This document shows positions 42,111 through 51,554 of a stretch of 64,000 nucleotides of DNA, one piece after another. A program made the position numbers and the translations under genes. Source of the DNA: Sphingomonas hengshuiensis (GTDB lineage Bacteria > Pseudomonadota > Alphaproteobacteria > Sphingomonadales > Sphingomonadaceae); the NCBI GenBank assembly GCA_003240755.1, contig QFNF01000007.1, positions 69,627-133,626 of the forward strand, written 5' to 3'. The first letter of the stretch is position 1, and every line of letters begins with the position of its first letter. The notes beneath the pieces are model-generated. The model had not been told where the DNA came from. It did no database searches and saw only the letters and a program-made list of their open reading frames with translations.

Positions 42111-43478
42111 ATGTTCAAAAGCGTCAATCCCGCCACTGGTCGGCAAATCGCGACCTATCCTGTCCTCACCGCCCAGGACGTCGATGCGAAGCTGGCGCAG
42201 GCGGCACAGGCATTTGATGCGTGGCGGAGGACATCGATCGCCGATCGCGTCGCGCTGCTCGAACGGATCGCCGATCGATACGACGCGAACAGGGACCGGC
42301 TGGCGCGGATGGCGACGCAGGAGATGGGCAAGACGCTGACGTCAGCGATGGCGGAGGTCGAGAAATGCGCCGCCGCGTTCCGCCATTATGCCAGCCACGG
42401 GCCGGCGATGCTCGAGCCGCAATCCTACACGCTGGCCAATGGCGGCAGTGCCGAGGTCCGCTGGCTGCCGCAGGGGCCGGTGCTGGCGATCATGCCGTGG
42501 AACTTCCCCTATTGGCAGGCGGTGCGCTTCCTCGCGCCGACCATTCTGGCCGGCAATGTCGGGCTGCTGAAACATGCCAGCATCGTACAGGGCGTCGCCG
42601 GGCTGATGGAGGAGATGGTACGCGACGCGGGTGCGCCCGACGGGCTGTTCCAGAACCTTGCCATCCGGTCGGACGCGGTCGGCGCCATCATCGCCGACGA
42701 CCGGGTCGTCGCGGTGACGCTGACCGGCAGTGAAGGTGCTGGCGTCGCGGTCGCCGAACAGGCCGGGCGCAATCTCAAGAAGGTCGTGCTGGAACTGGGC
42801 GGGTCGGACCCGTTCGTGGTAATGCCCTCGGCCGATATCGATGCGGCGGTGAAGGCGGCGGTCACGGCAAGGGTGCAGAATAGCGGCCAGTCGTGCATCT
42901 GCGCCAAGCGGATGATCGTCCATGCCGATATCTACGATGCGTTCCTCGCCAAATTCGCCGACGCGATGCGCGCGGTACGGGCGGGCGATCCGCTGGACCC
43001 GGCCAGCGACATGGGGCCGCTGTCGAGCTTCGAACAGCGCGATACCGTGGTCGAACAGATTGCGGAGGCCAGGCGGCAGGGCGCGACCTTGCTGGTCGGC
43101 GGCGAACAGCCCGATCTGCCGGGGGCCTATCTGACCGCCGGCATCCTGACCGACATCCCGTCCGACAGCCCGCTGATGGCCGAGGAGATTTTCGGACCCG
43201 TCGCGATGGTGTTCCGTGCCGCCGATATCGACGATGCGATCCGCATCGCCAACGATATCCCCTTCGGCCTCGGATCGTCGGTGTGGACCAGCGACGCCGG
43301 GGAGCAGGACCGGTTCGTCCGCGAGATCGAAGCGGGGATGACCGCGATCAACCAGATGCTCGCTTCCTCGGCGGAGGTGCCGTTTGGGGGTATCAAGCGG
43401 TCGGGCCATGGTCGGGAACTGGGATCCTTCGGGCTGCATGAATTCATGAACGCGAAGACCGTGCTGCGATCGGGCTGA
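42111..43478 (+). CDS. NAD(P)-dependent aldehyde dehydrogenase, succinate-semialdehyde type
   Basis: A 456-residue ALDH nearest in layout to the Sad/YneI group. PWNFPYWQAVRFLAPTILAGN, KHASIVQGVAG and the glycine motif TGSEGAGVAV are followed by the general base Glu228 in VLELGG and catalytic Cys262 in NSGQSCICAKR. PFGGIKRSGHGRELG closes the active-site tunnel. ATG at 42111 gives the usual KSVNPATGR start. Succinate semialdehyde is a guess from subfamily features; another short aldehyde is possible. Confidence 0.87.
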   Translation: MFKSVNPATGRQIATYPVLTAQDVDAKLAQAAQAFDAWRRTSIADRVALLERIADRYDANRDRLARMATQEMGKTLTSAMAEVEKCAAAFRHYASHGPAMLEPQSYTLANGGSAEVRWLPQGPVLAIMPWNFPYWQAVRFLAPTILAGNVGLLKHASIVQGVAGLMEEMVRDAGAPDGLFQNLAIRSDAVGAIIADDRVVAVTLTGSEGAGVAVAEQAGRNLKKVVLELGGSDPFVVMPSADIDAAVKAAVTARVQNSGQSCICAKRMIVHADIYDAFLAKFADAMRAVRAGDPLDPASDMGPLSSFEQRDTVVEQIAEARRQGATLLVGGEQPDLPGAYLTAGILTDIPSDSPLMAEEIFGPVAMVFRAADIDDAIRIANDIPFGLGSSVWTSDAGEQDRFVREIEAGMTAINQMLASSAEVPFGGIKRSGHGRELGSFGLHEFMNAKTVLRSG

Positions 43479-43550
43479 TCCGTCACCGGACGGGTGGCGG
43501 AGGCGCGGCGCGCGTGGCAGGATGCCCCCAAACACAACAAGGGGTTATGA

Positions 43551-45995
43551 ATGCGCATCGGTGCCTGTCTGGTCGCCCTCCTGCTCGCCTCCACCGCCCC
43601 GGCACAGGAGCCGGGCACCTATCACCGCGCACCCGATGCGATCGCGCGGATCCTCGAGGCGCCGCCGACCCCGGCGGTGGCGGTCAGTCCCGATCACCGC
43701 ACGCTCGCCATCCTCGGCCGCGAAAACCTGCCGAGCATCGCCAATCTGTCGAAGCCGATCCTGCGCCTGGCGGGCTATCGCATCGATCCGGCGACCAACG
43801 GGCAGGCGGAGATGCGGGTCCAGTGGCTCGATGCGCTCGGTTTCAAGGATATCGCGACCGGGCGCACCGTGCAGGTGCAACTGCCCACCGGCACGCGCTT
43901 CGCCGCGCCTGACTGGTCGCCCGACGGCGCGCGGCTCGCCTTCTATGCGCAGGAGCCGGACGGGCTGTCGCTGTGGATCGCCGAACGCAGCGGCGCCGCG
44001 CGGCGGGTCGCAAGCGGACTGAACGGCACCTTTGGCACCCCGTTCGCATGGACGCCCGACAGCCAGGCGCTGATCGCCTATATGGTCCCGACCGGTCGCG
44101 GAGCGGCGCCCGTCGCCACCACCATCCCGGCCGGGCCGGTGGTACAGGAAAGCATGGGCCGGGTATCGGCGGCGCGCACCTATGAGGATCTGCTGCGCAA
44201 CCGCCATGACGAGGCGCTGTTCGACCATTATTTCACCGGGCAGCTCGTGCGGATCGATATCGCCGGCACCGCGCGCCCGATCGGGCAGCCGGGGCTCATC
44301 ACCGATTTCAGCGTATCGCCCGATGGCCGCTACCTGCTGACCGCGCGGTTGAAGCGGCCCTATTCCTACCTGCTGCCGGCCGGCTATTTCCCGACCGAGA
44401 TCGCGGTGTCCACGATCGACGGGCAACCGGTAAGGACGCTGGTCGACCGGCCGCTCGCCGACGACCTGCCGGTCGATTTCGATGCGACGGTGAAGGGCCC
44501 GCGCGAGGCGGAATGGCGGGCCGATGCGCCCGCGACGCTGGTATGGGCCGAAGCGCTGGACGGCGGCGATCCCAAGGCGAAGGTCGCGTTCCACGACCGC
44601 ATCCTGATGCAGCCCGCGCCGTTTTCGGCGGCCCCGGTCGAACTGGCGCAGACGCCCGCACGCTACGGCGGCATCCTGTGGGGCAATGACGATTTCGCGC
44701 TGGTCGTCGACCGCGAATGGCGGACGCGGACCGAGCATCGCATCGGCGTGGCCCCGGCGCGACCGGGCCAGACGCGCGCGCTGCTGACGCGAAACTATCA
44801 GGACCAGTATGGCGATCCCGGCCTGCCGATGACCGAGGAGAATGCCGCGGGCAAGCCGGTGATGCGGTTCACCCCGGCACGCGACGCGGTGTACGTGACC
44901 GGCGATGGCGCGACCAAGGCCGGCGCCTTTCCGTTCCTTGCCACCATGCCGGTTGCCGGCGGCGGGCAGAAGCGGTTGTGGACCGCGCAGGCCCCCTATT
45001 ACGAGACGGTCGTCGCCCTTCTCGACGACAGGGGCGAACGGATGCTGACCCGGCGGGAGAGTGCGAAGCTCGCCCCCAATTACATGCTGCGCACCGTACG
45101 GGGCGGGAAGGCGCGTCCGATCACCGACTTCGCCGATCCCGCGCCGGTATTTGCCGGCGTCCGGCAGCAGACGATCACCTATAACCGTGCCGACGGCCTG
45201 CCGCTGTCGGGGTCGCTGTATCTGCCCGCCGGGTACGACGCGAAGCGCGACGGGCCGCTGCCGACGCTGCTATGGGCCTACCCGGCCGAATATACCGATG
45301 CGAAGGTCGCCGGGCAGACGGTGGACCAGGGCAATCGCTTCGTCCGGCCACGCGGGATCAGCCACCTGTTCCTGCTGACGCAGGGCTATGCGATCCTCGA
45401 CAACCCGGCGATGCCGATCATCGGCGAGGGCGGGGCGGAGGCCAACGACACCTATGTCAAGCAGTTGCGCGAGGATGCGCAGGCGGCGGTCGATGCGGTG
45501 GTCAGGCTGGGCGTCGGCGACCGGACCCGCATGGCGGTGGGCGGGCACAGCTATGGCGCGTTCATGACCGCCAATCTGCTGGCGCACACCGACCTGTTCC
45601 GTGCCGGCATCGCCCGCTCGGGCGCGTATAACCGCACGCTGACCCCGTTCGGGTTCCAGGCCGAACAGCGCACCTATTGGCAGGCGACGCCGACCTATAC
45701 CGAAATGAGCCCGTTCACCTATGCCGACCGGATCAAAGAACCGATCCTGCTGATCCATGGCGCGGCGGACGACAATAGCGGCACCTTCCCGATCCAGTCG
45801 GAGCGGATGTACGCGGCATTGAAGGGCAACGGCGCGACGGTCCGCTATGTGGTGCTGCCCAACGAGGCGCATGGCTATCGTGCGCTCGAATCGACAAGCG
45901 AGACGTTGTGGCAGATGACCGACTGGCTCGACCGCTATGTGAAGCCCAAGGCCGCCACGACGCCCGCCGCCACGACGCCCGCCGCGGGGCAATAG
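43551..45995 (+). CDS. S9 family prolyl oligopeptidase-like peptidase, secreted
   Basis: An 814-residue protein with a signal peptide (about 1-18, ending APAQ), an N-terminal beta-propeller (about 40-520 with DWSPDGARLAFYAQEPDGLSLW-type blades) and a C-terminal alpha/beta hydrolase. The catalytic Ser667 is in GGHSYGAF, Asp at 740-741 in HGAADDNSG and His774 in NEAHGYRA. It probably trims peptides in the periplasm. AAGGGG precedes the ATG. The C-terminal tail has a short Ala/Thr/Pro repeat. Confidence 0.9.
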   Translation: MRIGACLVALLLASTAPAQEPGTYHRAPDAIARILEAPPTPAVAVSPDHRTLAILGRENLPSIANLSKPILRLAGYRIDPATNGQAEMRVQWLDALGFKDIATGRTVQVQLPTGTRFAAPDWSPDGARLAFYAQEPDGLSLWIAERSGAARRVASGLNGTFGTPFAWTPDSQALIAYMVPTGRGAAPVATTIPAGPVVQESMGRVSAARTYEDLLRNRHDEALFDHYFTGQLVRIDIAGTARPIGQPGLITDFSVSPDGRYLLTARLKRPYSYLLPAGYFPTEIAVSTIDGQPVRTLVDRPLADDLPVDFDATVKGPREAEWRADAPATLVWAEALDGGDPKAKVAFHDRILMQPAPFSAAPVELAQTPARYGGILWGNDDFALVVDREWRTRTEHRIGVAPARPGQTRALLTRNYQDQYGDPGLPMTEENAAGKPVMRFTPARDAVYVTGDGATKAGAFPFLATMPVAGGGQKRLWTAQAPYYETVVALLDDRGERMLTRRESAKLAPNYMLRTVRGGKARPITDFADPAPVFAGVRQQTITYNRADGLPLSGSLYLPAGYDAKRDGPLPTLLWAYPAEYTDAKVAGQTVDQGNRFVRPRGISHLFLLTQGYAILDNPAMPIIGEGGAEANDTYVKQLREDAQAAVDAVVRLGVGDRTRMAVGGHSYGAFMTANLLAHTDLFRAGIARSGAYNRTLTPFGFQAEQRTYWQATPTYTEMSPFTYADRIKEPILLIHGAADDNSGTFPIQSERMYAALKGNGATVRYVVLPNEAHGYRALESTSETLWQMTDWLDRYVKPKAATTPAATTPAAGQ

Positions 45996-46038
45996 CCGCG
46001 CCGCTTGCCAAAGGCGCGGCGGCGGGGGATGCAGGGGC

Positions 46039-46719
46039 ATGTTCGCCCTCCTGATCGCCGCCGCGCTGTTCGCGCCGTCCCCACCGCCCGAGGCGGAGAA
46101 GCGGCTGATGCTGACCGGGTTCGACCGGGTGCGGATCGACGGCCCGTTCAGCGTGACCGTGACCGCAGGGTCGTCGGCGTCGGGACGGGTCGTCGGCGAT
46201 CCCGCCGCGATCGATGCGGTACAGGTCCGGGTCGACGGGCAGACGCTGGTCGTCACCCCGACGCGCGACGATCGCGGTCGCCCGGCACAGGCCTCGGCGC
46301 GACCGCTCGCCATCGAGGTGTCGAGCGACCGGATCGTCGGTGCGGCGGTACGCGGGGCGGGGCGGTTGCGGGTCGATCGCATGGCGGGCCCCCGCGTCGA
46401 CGTCGCGCTGACCGGCGACGGCACGATCGAGGTCGGCATGATCGACACCGCGCAGTTCAGCGCGATGGTGATCGGCGCGGGCAAGCTGACGCTGGCGGGG
46501 CGCGGCGGGCAGGGGCGCTTCATGGTCAACGGCCCCGGCACGGTCGATGCCGCTAATCTCGCGATCGACACGCTGCTGGTGCGCAGCGAGGGTGCGGGCG
46601 GCGGCGCCTATCGCGCGCGCTATACCGCCGACGTGACCGCGCTGGGATCGGGCGCGGTCCGTGTCGAGGGGACGCCCAGATGCCGGACGCAGGGGACGGC
46701 GACGGTGCGCTGCGGGTAG
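46039..46719 (+). CDS. DUF2807 (GIN domain) exported protein
   Basis: A 226-residue protein with a short signal peptide (about residues 1-13) and a repeated beta structure typical of the putative auto-transporter adhesin head domain: LTGFDRVRIDGPFSVTVTAG, GRLRVDRMAGPRVDVALTGDGTIEVG and AGKLTLAGRGGQGRFMVNGPG. Two Cys (RCRTQGTATVRCG) at the end may pair. The role is unknown; it lies 43 bases after the S9 peptidase and may share its transcript. Confidence 0.8.
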   Translation: MFALLIAAALFAPSPPPEAEKRLMLTGFDRVRIDGPFSVTVTAGSSASGRVVGDPAAIDAVQVRVDGQTLVVTPTRDDRGRPAQASARPLAIEVSSDRIVGAAVRGAGRLRVDRMAGPRVDVALTGDGTIEVGMIDTAQFSAMVIGAGKLTLAGRGGQGRFMVNGPGTVDAANLAIDTLLVRSEGAGGGAYRARYTADVTALGSGAVRVEGTPRCRTQGTATVRCG

Positions 46720-46727
46720 TTCCGCTT

Positions 46728-46822
46728 CGTCATTCCCGCGAAGTCTGGGATCCATAGACGCCAACGCTGCGACGGGATCGCGACGTCAGCATGTATGGAT
46801 TCCCGCCTGCGCGGGAATGACG
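46728..46822. repeat. Paired palindromic repeat element (about 95 bp)
   Basis: It begins CGTCATTCCCGCGAAG and ends GCGGGAATGACG. Each half can fold into a hairpin and the two halves are inverted relative to each other. It fills the gap between two convergent genes. Same family as 53427, 56520, 63558 and 63661. Confidence 0.85.
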
Positions 46823-46833
46823 GACGGGTTCGG

Positions 46834-47925
46834 TCAGGCGACTTCGCGTGCCAGCGTCGGATAGTCGGTATATCCTTCCGCCCCGTGCGAATACCATGTC
46901 GCCATGTCGTCCTTGTTGAGCGACACCCCCCGTTCCAGCCGCGCGGGCAGGTCGGGATTGGCGAGGAACGGCCGGCCGAAGGCGATGGCGTCGGCGATGC
47001 CGCCGTCCAGCTCGGCCTGCGCCCTTGCGCCGTCATAGTCCTGGTTCAGCACCAGCGGGCCGGCAAAGACCTTGCGGATCTCGGGCGAGACGCGCGGCTG
47101 GGTCGCGCTGCCGAAGGTGCCGTCGGGGCCGGGTTCGCGCAGTTCGAGGAAGCCGATGCCCTTGTCCGACAGCAGCCTTGCCGCGGGCACGAACACGGAT
47201 GCCGGATCGCTGTCGATCACGCCCTGCGTATCGCCATTGGGCGAGAAACGGACCGAGGTGCGCCCGGCACCGACTTCGCCAATCAGCCGGTCGACGACCT
47301 CGCCGAGCAGGCGGATGCGGTTTTCCGGGCTGCCGCCATAGGCGTCGTCGCGGTGATTGGCACCGTCGCGCAGGAACTGGTCGATCAGATAGCCATTGGC
47401 GGCATGCAACTGCACCCCGTCGAACCCGGCGGCCTTCGCATTGCGCGCGGCACGCGAATAATCGTCGAGAACGCGGGCGATATCGTCCGGCGTCGCCGCG
47501 CGCGCGGCCTCGTACGGCTTCTTGCCGTCATAGGTATGCGCCTTGCCCGGCGCGGTCGTGACCGACGACGACAATGGTGCCGCACCGTCCAGATAGTCGG
47601 GATGGACCACCCGGCCCATGTGCCACAACTGCGTCACGATCCGTCCGCCGGCGGCATGGACCGCGTCGGTGATCGGCTTCCACGCCTCTACCTGTTCGTC
47701 GGTCCACAGCCCCGGCGCGAACGGCCAGCCCAGCCCTTCGCGGCTGATACCGGTCCCTTCCGAAATCAGCAGCCCGGCCGAGGCGCGCTGTGCATAATAA
47801 TCGGCCATGATCGCGGTCGGGACATGCGCACGCGTTGCGCGCCCGCGGGTCAGCGGCGCCATCAGCACGCGGTTGGGCGCAGCGATATCCCCCAGGGCAA
47901 TCGGATCGAACAGGCTGGGCATCAT
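46834..47925 (-). CDS. Old Yellow Enzyme, alkene reductase
   Basis: A 363-residue FMN oxidoreductase of the NemA/OYE type that reduces activated C=C bonds of enones, nitro-olefins or nitrate esters. PNRVLMAPLTRGRA, ISEGTGIS, QLWHMGRVVHP, the substrate-binding HAANGYLIDQFL and ENRIRLLGEVVDRL, and the late IAFGRPFLANPDLP are standard. ATG at 47925 has AGGAG 6 bases upstream. It is divergent from the DMT exporter across 64 bases. Confidence 0.93.
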   Translation of the reverse strand: MMPSLFDPIALGDIAAPNRVLMAPLTRGRATRAHVPTAIMADYYAQRASAGLLISEGTGISREGLGWPFAPGLWTDEQVEAWKPITDAVHAAGGRIVTQLWHMGRVVHPDYLDGAAPLSSSVTTAPGKAHTYDGKKPYEAARAATPDDIARVLDDYSRAARNAKAAGFDGVQLHAANGYLIDQFLRDGANHRDDAYGGSPENRIRLLGEVVDRLIGEVGAGRTSVRFSPNGDTQGVIDSDPASVFVPAARLLSDKGIGFLELREPGPDGTFGSATQPRVSPEIRKVFAGPLVLNQDYDGARAQAELDGGIADAIAFGRPFLANPDLPARLERGVSLNKDDMATWYSHGAEGYTDYPTLAREVA

Positions 47926-47989
47926 ACGAAACTCCTGCAGCCTGCGGGAATACAGGCGACGCCGAAAAGATAGGGCGGTAGGGGAGCCC

Positions 47990-48892
47990 ATGCAGCCGGT
48001 ACCGCCTGAAACAAAAAATATCCCGCCGCAAAGAACGCCGCGCGGCGCCGTGATCGCCGTCATCCTCGCCAATATCGCGCTGGCGTTCGGGCCATGGTTC
48101 GTGCGCACGGCCGATACCGGGCCGGTGGCGGCCGGATTCTGGCGGATCGCCCTCGCGCTGCCGGTGCTGCTGGCGGTGGCGGCGTGGACCGATCGCCGGG
48201 CGATGGTGCGCGCCGGATCGCTCATGGTGCCGCTGCTGGTCGGCGGCCTCGCCTTTGCCGCCGATCTGGGCGCGTGGCATGTCGGCATCCGCCGCACGAC
48301 GCTGGCCAATGCGACGCTGTTCGGCAATTGCGCGGTGCTGATCTTTCCGATCTATGGCTTCATCGCCATGCGGCGCTGGCCGACCCGGGCGCAGGGACTG
48401 GCGCTGCTGCTGGCGGCGATCGGCGGCATGTTGCTGCTCGGCCGCTCCGCCGAACTGTCGTCGCGCAACCTGGCGGGGGATCTGTTCTGCCTGTTCGCGG
48501 GCGTCCTCTATGCCGTCTATTTCATCGCGATGCGCGGCGTGCGCCGGACGATGGCGCCGCTGCCCGCTCTCGCGCTGTCCAGCCTGGCCGGCGTGCTGCC
48601 GCTGCTGTTGCTCGCCATGGCGCTGGGCGAGCGGATCGTGCCGCACGACTGGACGCCGCTGCTGGCGCTGGCGCTGGTCAGCCAGATCGCGGGGCAGGGG
48701 CTGATGATCTATGCGCTCGGCCATCTCAGCCCGCTGGTCGTCGGCCTTGCCCTGCTGCTGCAGCCGCTGGTCGGGGGCACGATCGGCTGGGCGGCCTATG
48801 GCGAACGGCTGGGACCGGTCGACGCGGCGGGAGCGGTGCTGGTCGCGGCGGCGCTGGCCATCGTCAGCGCGCGCCGATCGCCGGAAAGATAG
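47990..48892 (+). CDS. EamA family (DMT) transporter
   Basis: A 300-residue inner-membrane protein with about ten helices in two EamA halves. VIAVILANIALAFGPWFVR, RTTLANATLFGNCAVLIFPIYG and the second-half GHLSPLVVGLALLLQPLVGGTIGW are typical. Members export metabolites such as amino acids or aromatic compounds; the substrate is not predictable here. It ends 1 base before the convergent aminotransferase stop. Confidence 0.88.
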   Translation: MQPVPPETKNIPPQRTPRGAVIAVILANIALAFGPWFVRTADTGPVAAGFWRIALALPVLLAVAAWTDRRAMVRAGSLMVPLLVGGLAFAADLGAWHVGIRRTTLANATLFGNCAVLIFPIYGFIAMRRWPTRAQGLALLLAAIGGMLLLGRSAELSSRNLAGDLFCLFAGVLYAVYFIAMRGVRRTMAPLPALALSSLAGVLPLLLLAMALGERIVPHDWTPLLALALVSQIAGQGLMIYALGHLSPLVVGLALLLQPLVGGTIGWAAYGERLGPVDAAGAVLVAAALAIVSARRSPER

Positions 48893-48893
48893 C

Positions 48894-50084
48894 TCAGGCG
48901 ATGCCGGCGCGGCCCAGATCGGCCAGCGCCTCGCCGAAGCGGGCGATGTCGCCGGGGGCGAAACCGGCGATGTTGATGCGGCCGGACCCCGCCATGTAGA
49001 TGCCGTGCGTCGCGCGCAGCCATTCGATCTGCGCGGGCGTCAGCGGCAGCGTGGCGAACATGCCCTTGCCGTTGGCCAGCGGGGCCAGATCGACCGATCC
49101 CGCCCGTCCCAGCGCCGCCAGTTCGCCGCGCAGCCGCTGCAGCCGGGTGCGCAGCGCGTCGAGTTCGCCGCGCCAGTCGGCGGCGAGGCGTTCGTTCTCC
49201 AGCACGATCCGCACCGCGGCGGCGCCATGGTCGGGCGGCATCGACCAGTTGGCGCGCGCCAGCGCCAGCAGGTTCGACAGCACGATCTCGCGGGCGTCGC
49301 CGTCGGGCGCGGTCGCCCACAAGGCGCCGGTGCGTTCGCGGTACAGCCCGAAATTCTTGTCGCACGAATAGGCGACGAGGCCGAACGGTACGGCATCGAT
49401 CACGGTACGCGTGCCCGCCCCGTCGCGTTCCATGTCGTCGCCCAGCCCCTGATAGGCGAGGTCGATGAACGGCACGAGCCGGCTGTCGGCGATGGCGGCG
49501 GCGATCACGCGCCAGTCGTCGGCGGTCGGATCGATCCCCATCGGGTTGTGGCAGCAGCCGTGGAGCAGGATCGCGTCGCCCGCCTCGGCCTGGCCGATCG
49601 CGGCGCGGATCGCGGACAGGTCGATGGTCTGCGCCGCCGTGTCGAACATGGCGTGGGGCACCACGACGATCCCGGCGGCGGCAAAGACCGGCGCGTGGTT
49701 GGCCCAGCTCGGCTGGCCGATCAGGATGCGGCGGACCCCGGCCTTGGCCAGCAGCTCCGCGCCCAGCCGCAGCGCGCCGGTGCCGCCCGGCGTCTGCAGC
49801 CCGCAGCGGCGTTCGGCGGGAAGGGTACGGCCGAACACCAGCGGTTCGAGCAGCGCGACGAAGCCCTTGTCACCCTCCGGCCCCAGATACGCCTTGCTGT
49901 CCTGCGTTGCGATCAGGCGCATTTCGGCCTGCTTCACCGCCTGCATCACCGGGGTGTGGCCGTGGTCGTCGCGAAACACGCCGACGCCGAGGTCGATCTT
50001 GTGCGCGCGCGGATCGGCGCGAAACGCGCCGATCAGGCGCAGCAAGGAGTCGGCGGGCTGGGCGACCAGCGAACGAAACGGCAT
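48894..50084 (-). CDS. Aromatic amino acid / aspartate aminotransferase
   Basis: A 396-residue PLP enzyme of class I aminotransferases, TyrB/AspC type. RADPRAHKIDLGVGVFRDD, LQTPGGTGALRLGAELL, HGCCHNPMGIDPTADDW, and the PLP Lys in AYSCDKNFGLYRERTG are diagnostic. GSGRINIAGF supplies the Arg for the substrate carboxylate. ATG at 50084 is favoured by GGGG 6 bases ahead; ATG 6 bases earlier is possible. It probably makes tyrosine, phenylalanine or aspartate. Confidence 0.93.
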   Translation of the reverse strand: MPFRSLVAQPADSLLRLIGAFRADPRAHKIDLGVGVFRDDHGHTPVMQAVKQAEMRLIATQDSKAYLGPEGDKGFVALLEPLVFGRTLPAERRCGLQTPGGTGALRLGAELLAKAGVRRILIGQPSWANHAPVFAAAGIVVVPHAMFDTAAQTIDLSAIRAAIGQAEAGDAILLHGCCHNPMGIDPTADDWRVIAAAIADSRLVPFIDLAYQGLGDDMERDGAGTRTVIDAVPFGLVAYSCDKNFGLYRERTGALWATAPDGDAREIVLSNLLALARANWSMPPDHGAAAVRIVLENERLAADWRGELDALRTRLQRLRGELAALGRAGSVDLAPLANGKGMFATLPLTPAQIEWLRATHGIYMAGSGRINIAGFAPGDIARFGEALADLGRAGIA

Positions 50085-50176
50085 GAACATCCCCGAAATG
50101 GCGGTAACGCCGCGCCTATAGGCCGATCGATGCGGCGAAGGCAGGCCAAAACGGCGTACTGCTTTCGGACGATCGC

Positions 50177-50434
50177 CTATCCGTCCCGGCGCGCGGCCAG
50201 ATAGCGTTCCAGATCGTCGCTGCCGCCGATGCGCTCGCCATCGATGAACACCTGCGGCGTGGTATCGACGCCCTGTTCGGCCTTGAACGCATCGACCTCC
50301 TCGCGCGAGCGCAGGATCCGGTCGTCGACGCGATAGCCGGCGGATTGCAGCAACTGCTTCGCCCGGACGCCGAACGGACAAGTGTGATCGGGCAGGACCA
50401 TGCGATAGAGCGTGGCGTTCGGGGTGTCGGCCAT
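50177..50434 (-). CDS. Glutaredoxin family protein with a CPFG motif
   Basis: An 85-residue thioredoxin-fold protein with HTCPFGVRAKQLL at residues 18-30, the TTPQVFIDGERIGGSDDLERYL glutathione-binding and C-terminal segments. The second Cys of the usual CPYC is replaced by Gly, so it should act by a monothiol mechanism or resemble a GST N-domain. The Met at 50434 starts the conserved part. It is separate from the aminotransferase by about 90 bases. Confidence 0.85.
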   Translation of the reverse strand: MADTPNATLYRMVLPDHTCPFGVRAKQLLQSAGYRVDDRILRSREEVDAFKAEQGVDTTPQVFIDGERIGGSDDLERYLAARRDG

Positions 50435-50549
50435 GGCGAAATCCTTACTGGAACAGACGGTCCCCGCCACAGCGCCCGGAGCGTGCGCAGGTTCCGCCGT
50501 TGCCGTTTGCGCCCCTACGCCCTAGCTAGGACCGATGATGGAGGATGCG

Positions 50550-51221
50550 ATGGCCCCGCTGGCACCTGCCGACCTGACGCTCGACGAACTGCGTGCCGCG
50601 CTGGCGCCGCTGGTCGCCGCCAATGCCGCGTTCGACGGCTGGAACGACAAGGCGGTCGAGGCCGCGGCGCAGACCTTCGGCGCCGATGCCGATGTCGCGC
50701 GGCTGGCCTTTGCCGGCGGCGCGGTGGCCATGATCGATAGCTGGTTCGCCGATATCGACCGGCGGATGGTCGAGGCGCTGCCGGTCGAGCGGCTGGCGGC
50801 GATGAAGATCCGCGAGCGCATCACCGCGCTGGTCGAGGCGCGGCTGGCGGCGGTGGCGGGCGAGCGCGAGGCGCTGCGCCGTGCGCTGGCGATCCTCGCC
50901 ATGCCGCAGAATGTCGCGCGGGCGACGCGGCTGGGCTGGCGCACGGTCGACCTGATGTGGCGGCTGGCCGGCGATACCGCGACCGATTACAACCATTATA
51001 CCAAGCGGGCGATGCTGGGGGCGGTCTATGCCGCGACGATCGCGGTGTTCCTCGACGATGAAAGCGGGGGCCATGCCGATACCCGCGCGTTCCTGTCGCG
51101 GCGGATCGACGGCATCATGCGCTTCGAAAAGTTCAAGGGCCGCATCATCGCATCGCGCGATCCCGAACGGCGGCTGAGCCTGTCGCGCTTCATCGGGCGA
51201 CTGCGATATCCGGCGGTGTGA
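50550..51221 (+). CDS. COQ9 family ubiquinone biosynthesis protein
   Basis: About 223 residues with the COQ9 fold, related to TetR C-terminal domains and lipid binding. Visible are KIRERITALVEARL, QNVARATRLGWRTVDLMWRLAGDTATDYNHYTKRAML and RIDGIMRFEKFK. In eukaryotes it hands quinone intermediates to COQ7. The ATG at 50550 has GGAGG 5 bases upstream and is preferred over 50535, which is in the same frame. Confidence 0.88.
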   Translation: MAPLAPADLTLDELRAALAPLVAANAAFDGWNDKAVEAAAQTFGADADVARLAFAGGAVAMIDSWFADIDRRMVEALPVERLAAMKIRERITALVEARLAAVAGEREALRRALAILAMPQNVARATRLGWRTVDLMWRLAGDTATDYNHYTKRAMLGAVYAATIAVFLDDESGGHADTRAFLSRRIDGIMRFEKFKGRIIASRDPERRLSLSRFIGRLRYPAV

Positions 51222-51265
51222 CGGATCGCTGCCGGCAAAGAATCCGCTTCCCATGACGCGAGCCT

Positions 51266-51284
51266 ATTGCTAATCAATCGCAAT
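51266..51284. promoter_or_regulatory. Candidate Fur box at the feoA start
   Basis: ATTGC-TAATCAATC-GCAAT, a 19-base imperfect palindrome of the 7-1-7 class (TGCTAAT/AATCGCA) used by alphaproteobacterial Fur. It overlaps the predicted ATG of feoA, so repression by iron-loaded Fur would block transcription from a very near start site. Confidence 0.5.
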
Positions 51285-51540
51285 GCTGTCGCCCGACCTT
51301 CACCTGACCCAGCTTCCCCGCACGTGCCGGGCGACGGTCGCGTCGATCGAATGGGATCGCATGTCGCCGTCCGAAGCGCGCCGGTTGCGTGAATTCGGAC
51401 TGGACGAGGGCGTCGATATCGAAATGCTGCACCGCGCGATGCTGGCCGGCGGACCATTGGCCTGCCGGATCGGTCGCATGACCGTCGCGCTCCGGGCGCA
51501 TGTCGCGGGCGCGATCCGCGTCGCGCCGCTGGCGGGCTGA
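51283..51540 (+). CDS. feoA: Ferrous iron transport accessory protein FeoA
   Basis: An 85-residue SH3-like protein: LHLTQLPRTCRATVASIEWDR, EARRLREFGLDEGVDIEMLHRA and CRIGRMTVALRAHVAGAIRV. It assists FeoB-mediated Fe2+ uptake. It is 14 bases upstream of feoB. The start is set at 51283 because the conserved part begins a few residues later; the candidate Fur box covers this codon, so a leaderless message is possible. Confidence 0.85.
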   Translation: MLSPDLHLTQLPRTCRATVASIEWDRMSPSEARRLREFGLDEGVDIEMLHRAMLAGGPLACRIGRMTVALRAHVAGAIRVAPLAG

Positions 51541-51554
51541 CGGCTGACCTTCAC

